Source of the DNA: Mesorhizobium sp. AR10
Lineage (GTDB): Bacteria > Pseudomonadota > Alphaproteobacteria > Rhizobiales > Rhizobiaceae
NCBI RefSeq assembly: GCF_024746795.1
Contig: NZ_CP080524.1
Span: 5,062,001 to 5,126,000 of the forward strand
Length of the DNA stretch: 64,000 nt
Direction of reading: 5' to 3'
The translations under genes were made by a program, and so were the position numbers. Numbering within the stretch: position 1 is the first letter of the stretch; every line of letters starts with the position of its first letter. Below the pieces are notes generated by a model. The model saw only the letters and a list, made by a program, of their open reading frames with translations. It searched no databases and had not been told where the DNA came from. Below are positions 7,262 to 14,804 of the stretch, one piece after another.

Positions 7262-8251
7262 ATGGTGCGCGAAAGCTATTCGATCGTCGTCGAGATGGAG
7301 AATGCCGGGACCATCGACTGGCATGAGGTCGGCGTCGGCATCGCCGCACTTGCCCGCGAGATAAAAGCCGCGACCGATCTCGGATATGCGGCAAAGCCGC
7401 AAGTGATCTTCGTCCATCCCGGAGAGGTCGGCGAGACGCCGCTTCTGCAAGGCGAGATCACCGCCAGGGTGCCGGAGCTCGGCATGGCCGCGACGGTGGT
7501 CTTCGCCGCTTTGCCAGACGGGCGCTATTACGAGCTGAAGAACCGCGGGATTGCCGAGGCGACGGGCGACATCGTCATTTTCAACGATTCCGACACCGTC
7601 GCCGAGCCGGGCTGGCTGCCGGCCTTGCTGCAGCCGTTCCGGGATGCGCGCACGGTGGCGGTGAACGGCCATACCTATCTTGGCCATGACGACTTTGCCT
7701 CGCGGACCTTCGCACTGCTGTGGATCTTTCCACTTCGCGACCAGGACCGGCGCTTTGCCGCCAAACGCGCGATGAATGCCAACAATTGCGCGCTCAGGCG
7801 AAGCTGGCTCGCCAGCCATCCCTTTCCGCAAAACAACGGCTTCAAGGTCTCCTGCACGCTGCTGAACCAGCAATTGCGGGCAGAGGGCCATGACATGGTC
7901 AGGGTCGAGGCGCTGGCCAGCCACTATCCGCCGCGCGGCTTGAGGTTCTTTGTGTGGCGGGCGCTGGTCACCGGCCGCGACGCGGACCGCAAATACGCCG
8001 CCCTGACCTCCATCTCGCGCCCCGCGCGCATGGCGAAGGCGCTGCGGCGCTTGGCCTCCGAATCCTGGCGCGTCAGCCTGCGCATTGCCGTCCACGCGCC
8101 CGGCACCGGCATGCCGGTCTGGCAGGTGCCTTTGGCCATGGCCGCCGGCCTGGCTTTCAACAGCCTGGTTTTCGTCGGCCAGTTCGGCCTGGCGGCCGGC
8201 CTGACGAGAGACGATGTCGAACGGATTCCGGCTTTTGTCGGCCACAGCTGA
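7262..8251 (+). CDS. Family 2 glycosyltransferase (GT-A fold)
   Basis: This 329-residue protein reads as a GT2-type glycosyltransferase. The N-terminus (Y-S-I-V-V-E-M-E-N-A) is the first nucleotide-binding strand. The segment N-R-G-I-A-E-A-T-G-D-I-V-I-F-N-D-S-D-T-V at about 92-111 holds the donor/metal-binding N-D-S-D motif. A hydrophobic stretch near the C-terminus (V-P-L-A-M-A-A-G-L-A-F-N-S-L-V-F) may anchor it to the membrane. Substrates cannot be told, and no other polysaccharide gene is next to it. The start follows the family pattern, but no strong ribosome site is visible. Confidence 0.8.
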   Translation: MVRESYSIVVEMENAGTIDWHEVGVGIAALAREIKAATDLGYAAKPQVIFVHPGEVGETPLLQGEITARVPELGMAATVVFAALPDGRYYELKNRGIAEATGDIVIFNDSDTVAEPGWLPALLQPFRDARTVAVNGHTYLGHDDFASRTFALLWIFPLRDQDRRFAAKRAMNANNCALRRSWLASHPFPQNNGFKVSCTLLNQQLRAEGHDMVRVEALASHYPPRGLRFFVWRALVTGRDADRKYAALTSISRPARMAKALRRLASESWRVSLRIAVHAPGTGMPVWQVPLAMAAGLAFNSLVFVGQFGLAAGLTRDDVERIPAFVGHS

Positions 8252-8267
8252 CCGCAACCATCGACAA

Positions 8268-8297
8268 GCAAAAACCCCGCCGGCTGGGCCAGCGGGG
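8268..8297 (-). terminator. Rho-independent terminator (minus strand)
   Basis: CCCCGC (8275-8280) and GCGGGG (8292-8297) form a stem. Read on the minus strand it is followed by five T residues, so it ends leftward transcription, fitting the small peptide gene at 8488-8568. Confidence 0.65.
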
Positions 8298-8379
8298 TGA
8301 ACTCTGGGCGAACGCTACCGGATCGGCAATGCGCTCGACCTTTCCGTCGCTCAGGCAAGAGCAACGGCCAGCCGAACTT

Positions 8380-8478
8380 AAAGCGCGTCGCGCTGAAACG
8401 GATTCAGTCGACGCGCTTCAAGCCTTTGTCTTTACGCATGTCGTTGTCCCAAAACCGCTGCTTTTGGGCGACATGCAT
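8380..8478. repeat. Rhizobial intergenic palindromic repeat
   Basis: A 10-base inverted repeat (8381-8390 with 8409-8418) encloses a second, 5-base one (8393-8397 with 8403-8407). It is followed by a CCCAAAACCG...TTTTGGGCGACATGCAT motif. From memory this element recurs in Mesorhizobium intergenic DNA. It lies between the peptide gene and its terminator, so it would be in the transcript. Confidence 0.6.
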
Positions 8479-8487
8479 TGCGTTCGA

Positions 8488-8568
8488 TCAGCGGGACGAT
8501 ATCGCCGCAATCACCGTCGATAGCTTCTCGCGCTTGGTCAGCACCGGCTTTTCGTAGATTCTTTTCAT
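8488..8568 (-). CDS. RiPP-like precursor peptide, divergent copy
   Basis: This 26-residue open frame (starting M-K-R-I-Y-E-K-P-V-L) aligns without gaps to the three tandem peptides at 16879-17383: Tyr5, Lys7, Pro8, Val9, Leu10, Lys12, Lys15, Leu16 and Ser17 are shared. The lasso-type leader Gly at position 14 is Glu here, and the Thr at position 20 is Ile. The tail after position 20 is only A-A-I-S-S-R. A TTGACA box at 8626-8621 and a minus-strand terminator at 8268-8297 frame it as its own transcription unit. The ribosome site is a weak G-rich stretch. No maturation enzyme is adjacent. Confidence 0.55.
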   Translation of the reverse strand: MKRIYEKPVLTKREKLSTVIAAISSR

Positions 8569-8714
8569 CGCCACCCCCACCCGTTTCGGTTGCGAGGAGC
8601 AACACGCGCGGCAACCGCATTGTCAAGCCGCCGGCCAGGCATCGACGAGCAATGACGCTCCAACGGCACAAATCCTCGCATTTTCAGGGGGGATGATCGC
8701 CGTGCAACCGGCTG

Positions 8715-8939
8715 TCAATTCGACGGGGTATCGCCCAGCGCTTCGGTAACGAAGGACGCGGCGATCAGGTCGTCGGGATCGAGGCGTAGGGAGCCTTCGC
8801 CATTCCCCATGATGGCAGCAACCTTGTGGAAGGTTTTCATCTCATTCTCGGTAATCCGGGCGTTTCGCATCCTGGCCGTCAGATCGACGACACGCTTCCC
8901 CAATGCGGGAGACGTTCCGATTTCTCGTTTCGACATGGT
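8715..8939 (-). CDS. Small hypothetical protein
   Basis: This 74-residue helical protein is not recognised. It has charged N-terminal helices (K-R-V-V-D-L-T-A-R-M-R-N-A-R-I-T-E-N-E-M) and ends with L-D-P-D-D-L-I-A-A-S-F-V-T-E-A-L. No signal peptide is present. The ATG at 8939 has GGAGGAG nine bases upstream, so the longer frame to 9251 is not used. About 280 bases upstream hold no other gene. Confidence 0.6.
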   Translation of the reverse strand, partial: TMSKREIGTSPALGKRVVDLTARMRNARITENEMKTFHKVAAIMGNGEGSLRLDPDDLIAASFVTEALGDTPSN

Positions 8940-9222
8940 GTATTGCTCCTCCCCCACCTGTTTTGCCTCCCCGCCCTCTTCGCTTGCCATGTCTGCCTGA
9001 GGCATCGCGAATAGGCCCGAACGTGCGTTGCGATGGATGGTTCCGGTCAAACGGTCACGAAATAATACAGAAGAAGCCCAGCGGTCGGGGGTCGGCGACG
9101 CGGTGACGACTTGCGTGACAACCACAGGCTGCAGTCCAGGCCAAGTATCCCTGTGCCGGCGTGGCATTTCGTTCTTGGAGTTTTCCGATTCGACTTGGAC
9201 CCCGCCCAATATCGCAATCGCC

Positions 9223-9507
9223 CTATTTTGCATCTTCCACAGAGCGGGCACGGATCGAGGAGATCAGCTCGTCGACCCGCTGCACCGCCGGGGTTGAGGG
9301 CTTCGCTAGCCGGCGAAGCGACCGTGCCTCCAGGTGACTGTCGTAGATCCGCCTCAGCACATCGCGGGCCGCCTTGGCGCGCTGCCATGGGCGACCGAGA
9401 AGGATACATCCTCCCAGGGCCGCCGGCGCATCGGCGACGTCATCCCACACCGTCCATGTGCCGGACGGTTCCGGGTGACAGCGAAATCTAGGTTGGCGAT
9501 CTTCCAT
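9223..9507 (-). CDS. Small hypothetical protein
   Basis: The 94-residue product (M-E-D-R-Q-P-R-F-R) has no signal peptide. A W-T-V-W-D-D segment near residue 20 and an Arg-rich helix (A-R-D-V-L-R-R-I-Y) at about 50-60 are the visible features. It resembles rhizobial hypothetical proteins, but I cannot name a family. The start at 9507 is a guess because no clear ribosome site is seen. Confidence 0.5.
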   Translation of the reverse strand: MEDRQPRFRCHPEPSGTWTVWDDVADAPAALGGCILLGRPWQRAKAARDVLRRIYDSHLEARSLRRLAKPSTPAVQRVDELISSIRARSVEDAK

Positions 9508-9671
9508 GGCGGTAAACGGCCAGGACAACCGATGGTTCGGTCTGGCATGGCGAAGTGGTTAACCGCCGTTCAGGCATCGCAACAGGCAATGCCACCGCTG
9601 CGGCAAGGAACGAGGGCACGCCGTCGGCGTTTCAGCAATCTCCTCCAAGCCGCAATCGGAAAGACGCACGG

Positions 9672-10280
9672 ATGTCCGCTCAAGGCCTTGCATACGGACC
9701 GATCGGGGATCGCAGCGTCCATCTGTGCGTCGATATGCAGAGATTATTTGCCGAACCCTCGCAATGGGCAACCCCGTGGATTTCACGCGTTCTTCCCGTC
9801 ATCGAGACCATTGTCGACAGACATCGCCGCGAGACCGTGTTCACACGCTTCTTGCCGGCGCAACGGCCCGGGCAAGGCGTGGGAACCTGGAAGCGCTACT
9901 ATGAGCGCTGGGCTTCGATGACGATCGAGACCATTGGGCCGGAGATGATCGAGTTGCTGCCGTCGCTGGCGCGGTATTGCCCGCCGGCAATTGTGGTCGA
10001 CAAGCATGTCTATTCGCCATGGCCTGAAGGCAAGCTGCAAGCGCATCTGGCGGCACGCGGCGTCGACACGGTGATCGTCACCGGTGGCGAGACGGATGTG
10101 TGCGTGCTTGCCACCGTGCTCGGTGCTATCGACCTTGGCTACCGGGTGGTTCTTGTTACTGACGCGCTGTGCAGTTCCTCGGACGCGACCCATGACGCGT
10201 TGCTGACGGTCTATCACCAAAGATTTGGCCAGCAGGTCGAGACGGTCGAGATGGAGACACTGCTGTCAAACTGGCCGTAA
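9672..10280 (+). CDS. Isochorismatase-family cysteine hydrolase
   Basis: The protein has 202 residues and the full cysteine-hydrolase triad: Asp in L-C-V-D-M-Q near residue 20, Lys in V-V-D-K-H-V-Y-S near residue 117, and Cys in G-G-E-T-D-V-C-V-L-A-T near residue 147. Family members hydrolyse isochorismate, nicotinamide or other amides, so the substrate is open. It is cytoplasmic with no signal. The ATG at 9672 gives the family N-terminus; a longer frame from 9555 lacks support. It appears to be a single gene. Confidence 0.85.
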   Translation: MSAQGLAYGPIGDRSVHLCVDMQRLFAEPSQWATPWISRVLPVIETIVDRHRRETVFTRFLPAQRPGQGVGTWKRYYERWASMTIETIGPEMIELLPSLARYCPPAIVVDKHVYSPWPEGKLQAHLAARGVDTVIVTGGETDVCVLATVLGAIDLGYRVVLVTDALCSSSDATHDALLTVYHQRFGQQVETVEMETLLSNWP

Positions 10281-10482
10281 GTCCTGATCCTGAGCAAACG
10301 GGCTGTCCTCCAGGACCGCTGGACGAGAACGCCGGCGCGGACGCAGTGCCGCTAGTGCCTCTTGAGTGTGGCCAGTCGATCAATGTTTCACCGGCGTCAC
10401 GCAGCGTCGCCACGTCGCGTCATGATCAGGCCAAGAAGCGCGGGGATGACCGATAGATTCAGCCCCGCGTCCTGACGTGGCT

Positions 10483-10890
10483 TCAGCGCAAGGCCGAAGG
10501 TATCCCCGAGGCCGAGCGCTGGGTTTCGGGCGAGAAGACCACGAAAGCAAAGACCAGCACGGCAGCGGCGACAATCAGCGAGCCGCCGGCGACGATCGGC
10601 TCAAGCGCCGGGTTGCCCTGCAGCATCAGGTACAGAGCCGGCAACATGATCACCAGGCCAAGCGTGTAGAGCCCGTAGTGGATCATGGCGATCCGGCGCT
10701 CGGCCTTTGCCGGATTGAGCGCGTAGTAGCCACCGAAGATCGCGCTGGTGACCCATCCCAGAAGATTGATGTGCGCGTGCGCCGGGAAGGTGCCGTGATT
10801 GCCAGAGATCGCCATCTCCAGGCCGGCCGCGATCCCCACGATGAGAAACACCACGGCTGTTTTGAAAAAAAGCTCCGAAATTCTAGGCAT
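10483..10890 (-). CDS. Four-helix membrane protein with oxidase-like H-x-H motif
   Basis: This 135-residue protein has four predicted membrane helices. The segment G-T-F-P-A-H-A-H-I-N-L-L-G-W-V at about 33-47 resembles the His-containing helix of heme-copper oxidase subunit I and of small oxidase-like membrane proteins in rhizobia. It may bind heme or metal, which is inference. It is too short to be an oxidase subunit by itself. No electron-transport genes are next to it. Confidence 0.65.
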   Translation of the reverse strand: MPRISELFFKTAVVFLIVGIAAGLEMAISGNHGTFPAHAHINLLGWVTSAIFGGYYALNPAKAERRIAMIHYGLYTLGLVIMLPALYLMLQGNPALEPIVAGGSLIVAAAVLVFAFVVFSPETQRSASGIPSALR

Positions 10891-11082
10891 GTCATTTTCT
10901 CCCCAATGTCGAACCCCGACATTGGGGAGAGTATATCAGCGATCAGAGATTTTCCATGCCGTACCTGGGGTTAGCAGCCTCTTCCCCCCGTGATCGCATG
11001 GCGAAACGGGAATGAAGTGGCGCAGCCAGCCAACAAAAATGCCGCCGTGTCGAAACCCGGCGGCAAATCTTGGTCTCAGGCA

Positions 11083-11970
11083 CTATTCGGTGGTCGTCGG
11101 CTCCAGAGGATCAGCCGGAGCAACCGGATCGGTTGCCGCTGCCGCTTGAGCCGCTTCCAGCTTGTCGGCCACCTCGTCGATCTTGTCGGCAAGCACATCC
11201 TTGGCCCAGTCCGTGACCTCTGCGTCGACGGGCTTGTTGGCCATGTCGGCAAGTGCTGCGTCAAGCGATGCGTCGTCGGTGCCGACAGCTGCTTCGTCAG
11301 CCTCTTTCTGGGCCGCGGCAGCCGCTGCTTCGGCATCCGAGACCGCGGTTTCCTGTTCCGCGATCTGCGCTTCCAGGGCCGCCGGCTGCTCATCCTCCGG
11401 CAGTGCGGCGACTTGTTCGGGCGTCAGCGCATTCACCTCGTCCAGTTTCGCATTCAGGGCGTCCAGTTTGGCCTGGGCGTCGACCGCCGCAGCGGCCGCC
11501 TTTTCAGCCGCGGCCACGGCGAGCTGGGCGCTGGCGGACGCCATCACAAAGGCCTGGACGGCAGCGAATTTCGGGCTCTTGGAATTCATATAGGCGTTGA
11601 CGTTGCGCTGCAGCGAGTTCAGCCGGCCAAGCTTGGCGTGGATGTTTTTCTCCTTGGGCAAGGCGGCGACTTCAACGTCATCCACGGCGACCACCGTCGC
11701 GGCCTTCTTGCCTGACTTGGTCGATGCTGACTTGGTCAATGCTGACTTGGCCGATGCCGACTTGCCATGCGCGCTGCTCTTGCCGGAATTGCTGTGCGTG
11801 CCGCTCTTGCCGGAATTGCCGCCGCCGTTGCCGCCCCCGCCCCCATTGCCACCGCCGTTGCCGTGGCCACCACCGTTACCACCACCATTGCCGCCGGCGC
11901 CGGCCAATGCCGGCGATGCCATGAGTGCGAACGCGGCAAGCGCGGCGAAAAGTGTCTTTCTGGATGTCAT
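11083..11970 (-). CDS. Secreted Gly-rich / coiled-coil protein
   Basis: This 295-residue protein starts with a signal peptide (cut near A-L-A-G-A-G-G). A Gly/Asn repeat of G-G-G-N type covers about residues 24-52, a Ser/Lys/Gly-rich basic stretch about 53-90, and an Ala-rich coiled coil with acidic repeats about 130-280. It is probably an extracellular or envelope structural protein; no enzyme motif is seen. The ATG at 11970 is preceded by GGAGGAGG. It appears monocistronic. Confidence 0.7.
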   Translation of the reverse strand: MTSRKTLFAALAAFALMASPALAGAGGNGGGNGGGHGNGGGNGGGGGNGGGNSGKSGTHSNSGKSSAHGKSASAKSALTKSASTKSGKKAATVVAVDDVEVAALPKEKNIHAKLGRLNSLQRNVNAYMNSKSPKFAAVQAFVMASASAQLAVAAAEKAAAAAVDAQAKLDALNAKLDEVNALTPEQVAALPEDEQPAALEAQIAEQETAVSDAEAAAAAAQKEADEAAVGTDDASLDAALADMANKPVDAEVTDWAKDVLADKIDEVADKLEAAQAAAATDPVAPADPLEPTTTE

Positions 11971-12221
11971 GATTCCTCCTCCTGGATCGCACCACCGCAG
12001 GATCAATGTAGAACACGAACATATCGAAATGCTAATGCATATCGTAGAAACTTTAGACAAATGCGACGCTGGGCTGCTTGCCAAACCGATTCGGCAAATC
12101 GCCACAACCGATTGAAATTGCTTATAAATGTCGGCGACACCTGAAGTCACAATCGCTTCAGCAGTTGGCTGCGCATCCGGATCGGACTTCGCCGCAATTC
12201 GCGGGTGGCCGTGGACGAGGC

Positions 12222-12458
12222 CTACGGTGTTCGCAGGATGTCGGCGCCCGCCTGTTCGTCGAACAGAACCGCGCAGCCGCGCTCCAGCGCCACCGTCGAC
12301 AGGGCGTTGGCCACCGTCTCGTCCGGCGACACGAAATCCCCGGTCAGCACCCGCAACTCTTCCACCGCCCTGGCCATCGACACCAAGTGCCCGGCGGCGC
12401 GGCCGGTCGCGCAGGCGTCGACGACGCAAACAAGATCGATGATTTCGAAGTCGCCCAT
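12222..12458 (-). CDS. Small hypothetical protein
   Basis: This 78-residue protein (M-G-D-F-E-I-I-D-L-V-C-V-V-D-A-C) is not recognised. It is moderately acidic with three Cys and no signal peptide. The ATG at 12458 has GGAG seven bases upstream, which favours it over 12494. Because it lacks a recognised family it could be spurious, but the ribosome site and protein-like composition support it. Confidence 0.45.
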   Translation of the reverse strand: MGDFEIIDLVCVVDACATGRAAGHLVSMARAVEELRVLTGDFVSPDETVANALSTVALERGCAVLFDEQAGADILRTP

Positions 12459-12569
12459 GGTCAGGCTCCACAAACAACGTCCCTTCATTTCCATGCTATG
12501 AACGCTGCTGCGATCGACAATGTTCCCGGTGGAACACTCTTTGTTGCGCGGTGGGTGCGGCGCCCCCGT

Positions 12570-13052
12570 TCAGGCGCGGCTATGGTCTTCCAGGGCATTG
12601 CGAAGAGCGGCGATCTCGCTGCGGAGCCGGCGCAGTTCGTCGATCTCCAGGCCCGACGCTTCAAGGATGCAAGCGGGCACCGCCCTCGCCTTTTCGCGGA
12701 TCGCTCGCCCCTTGTCGGTCAGCCGCACCCGCACCTGGCGTTCATCGTTCGGATCACGGGTTCGCCTGATGTGGCCCAACGCCTCCAGCCGCTTGAGCAA
12801 AGGCGTCAGCGTGCTTGATTCGAGGAACAGCTTTTCGCCGAGACTTCCGACCGTCTGATCGTCCCGCTCCCACAGCAGGACCATCGCCAGATATTGCGGA
12901 TAAGTCAGCCCGAGTTCGTCCAGCAGCGGCTTGTAGACGCGATTGAAGGCATGGCTGGCGGAATAGACCGCGAAACACAGGAACTCGCTCAGTCGCAACG
13001 CGTCGTCCTGATCCTGGGCATCGGATTTCGGCGGAGTTTTCTGGGCGGCCAT
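12570..13052 (-). CDS. MarR-family regulator, OhrR-like
   Basis: The 160-residue protein has the MarR winged helix (L-F-L-E-S-S-T-L-T-P-L-L-K-R-L-E-A-L-G-H-I-R-R-T-R, then D-E-R-Q-V). The N-terminal F-L-C-F-A-V-Y-S-A-S-H-A-F-N-R segment holds the single reactive Cys typical of organic-peroxide sensors of the OhrR type. It should dissociate from DNA on peroxide oxidation. It is divergent from the haloperoxidase-like gene, and palindromic sites between them are its likely operators. The start ATG at 13052 follows GAGG by six bases. The hydrolase is the likely target because no ohr gene is next to it. Confidence 0.85.
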   Translation of the reverse strand: MAAQKTPPKSDAQDQDDALRLSEFLCFAVYSASHAFNRVYKPLLDELGLTYPQYLAMVLLWERDDQTVGSLGEKLFLESSTLTPLLKRLEALGHIRRTRDPNDERQVRVRLTDKGRAIREKARAVPACILEASGLEIDELRRLRSEIAALRNALEDHSRA

Positions 13053-13081
13053 GCTGAACCTCATCAAGCGTTCGTGAATAT

Positions 13082-13160
13082 ATATCGTGCGCGATCTTAT
13101 CGCAAGCGCTTGACATCGGTGCAGCGGCATTTTATATCGCGCACGATCTAATCGTGCGAT
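13082..13160 (+). promoter_or_regulatory. Divergent promoter with two palindromic operators
   Basis: TTGACA (13110-13115) and TATATC (13133-13138) are 17 bases apart, a strong rightward promoter. A perfect 8+3+8 palindrome (CGCACGAT-cta-ATCGTGCG, 13140-13158) covers the start region. A related GCGAT-ctt-ATCGC palindrome lies at 13091-13103. They are probably OhrR-like regulator sites. Confidence 0.75.
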
Positions 13161-13250
13161 AAAAACAAGACGACCACACAGGAGGAAGCCCTGCCCGTCA
13201 CCTCGTCCGATCAACCTCGACCCACCGGCACCATCTCGCGGCGGCAGGTC

Positions 13251-14171
13251 ATGCTCGCCGGTTTGGCGACGCTGCCGTTGATTGCCGCACTCGGCTCGAC
13301 CGCCGCGACCGGCGGTTCCGCAACCTCTCATCAGCAAGGAGCAAGGACCATGAGCACCATCACCACCAAGGACGGAACCGAAATCTACTACAAGGACTGG
13401 GGAGCGGGTCAGCCGGTCGTCTTCAGTCATGGCTGGCCGTTGAGCAGCGATGCCTTCGAAGACCAGATGTTCTTCCTGGCCTCGCATGGCTACCGCGTCA
13501 TCGCCCATGACCGCCGCGGCCACGGCCGGTCGAGCCAGCCATGGCATGGCAACGACATGGACACTTATGCCGATGACCTCGCCGAACTGGTGCAGCAACT
13601 CGACCTCAAGGACGCCATCCATGTCGGCCATTCCACCGGCGGCGGCGAAGTCGCCCGCTATATCGGCCGCCACGGCACCGGGCGGGTGGCAAAGGCGGTT
13701 CTGATCGGCGCGGTTCCGCCGCTGATGCTGAAGACGGCGGCCAATCCCGGCGGTTTGCCGATCGATGTCTTCGACGGCATCCGCACGGGCGTGCTGAGCG
13801 ACCGCTCGCAGTTCTTCAGGGATTTGACCATGCCGTTCTACGGCTACAACCGGCCCGGCGCGAAAGTTTCGGAAGGCGTGCGCGATGCCTTCTGGCTGCA
13901 AGGCATGATGGCCGGCATGCCCGCCAGCTATTTCTGCATCAAGGCATTTTCGGAGACCGACCAGACCGAGGATTTGAAGAAGTTCGACAAGCCGACCCTG
14001 ATCCTGCATGGCGACGACGACCAGATCGTGCCGATCGCCGACTCGGCGCTGCTGTCGGCGAAGCTGGTCAAGGGCGCGACGCTGAAGGTCTACAAGGGCG
14101 GTTCGCACGGCCTGTGCACCACCCAGAAGGATGAGGTGAACGCCGACCTCCTCACCTTCATCAAGGGCTGA
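13251..14171 (+). CDS. Alpha/beta hydrolase, non-heme haloperoxidase-like
   Basis: The core is an alpha/beta hydrolase of the non-heme chloroperoxidase type: nucleophile in V-G-H-S-T-G-G-G, acid in H-G-D-D-D-Q-I-V-P and His in G-G-S-H-G-L. Three starts are possible. ATG 13251 is the longest standard start. ATG 13350 has AAGGAG and begins [10 protein letters not shown], the usual cytosolic family start. A CTG at 13191, just after GGAGGAAG, would add [10 protein letters not shown] and complete a Tat signal. The protein may therefore have cytosolic and exported forms. Control by the divergent MarR protein is likely. Confidence 0.85.
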   Translation: MLAGLATLPLIAALGSTAATGGSATSHQQGARTMSTITTKDGTEIYYKDWGAGQPVVFSHGWPLSSDAFEDQMFFLASHGYRVIAHDRRGHGRSSQPWHGNDMDTYADDLAELVQQLDLKDAIHVGHSTGGGEVARYIGRHGTGRVAKAVLIGAVPPLMLKTAANPGGLPIDVFDGIRTGVLSDRSQFFRDLTMPFYGYNRPGAKVSEGVRDAFWLQGMMAGMPASYFCIKAFSETDQTEDLKKFDKPTLILHGDDDQIVPIADSALLSAKLVKGATLKVYKGGSHGLCTTQKDEVNADLLTFIKG

Positions 14172-14218
14172 TGACCCAGGCGCCGCGCGTCTGGGCGCGC
14201 GGCGTCATTCCCGGTGTT

Positions 14219-14632
14219 CTAGCGACGGGGCCAGAACAGCCAGGCCAACCAGGCAGCCAACGCCAGCCAGATGAGTGCTATCGCGGCCATGCCGAGATAG
14301 CTCTTCGGTCGAGCCTCGCGCTGGATCGCCTCTTGCCGGAATTCGTCCATCAGCGATGCGGGGATGAGCTTGACCACAAGCAGGATGCCGAGCGGCACGA
14401 TGATGAGGTCATCGAGGTAGCCGAGCACCGGAATGAAATCCGGTATCAGGTCGATCGGGCTCAGCGCATAAGCGGCAACGGCGCCGGCAGCAAATTTTGC
14501 ATACCAGGGCACGCGCGGATCCCGGGCTGCGATCCAGAGCGCAACCACGTCGCGCTTGATGCCGCGCGCCCAAGTCTTGAGAGAGGAAAGCACTGCCCAA
14601 ACTGCCGTCGGTCTGCAACGCCCGCGCTTCAT
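14219..14632 (-). CDS. YkvA/DUF1232 membrane protein
   Basis: The motif A-Y-A-L-S-P-I-D-L-I-P-D-F-I-P-V-L-G-Y-L-D-D is the DUF1232 signature of YkvA proteins. A hydrophobic segment follows it (I-I-V-P-L-G-I-L-L-V-V), and another closes the protein near W-L-A-L-A-A-W-L-A-W-L-F-W-P. It is probably an inner-membrane protein of unknown role. The start is uncertain: ATG 14632 is used, with GTG or upstream ATG alternatives. It is convergent with the haloperoxidase gene. Confidence 0.8.
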   Translation of the reverse strand: MKRGRCRPTAVWAVLSSLKTWARGIKRDVVALWIAARDPRVPWYAKFAAGAVAAYALSPIDLIPDFIPVLGYLDDLIIVPLGILLVVKLIPASLMDEFRQEAIQREARPKSYLGMAAIALIWLALAAWLAWLFWPRR

Positions 14633-14707
14633 CGAACGGGATGCAGTTCGGCAATAGCCGACCATCCCCGGAATTTCAAACGGGCTGCGTATCGCTGGAT
14701 CGCCTGC

Positions 14708-14741
14708 TTGACAACGAGTCCTGTTTGTTCTCTATTTGTTC
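14708..14741 (+). promoter_or_regulatory. SOS-type promoter with LexA box
   Basis: TTGACA (14708-14713) is followed 17 bases later by a TCTATT -10-like box. GTTC (14727-14730), seven bases, then GTTC (14738-14741) is the alphaproteobacterial LexA site and overlaps the -10. dinB follows. Confidence 0.8.
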
Positions 14742-14804
14742 GCAAAACTGCCCCTTCAAAACAGACGCGGCTCATGCTGCAACGCCGCAAAGGCGAACGG
14801 TCGG

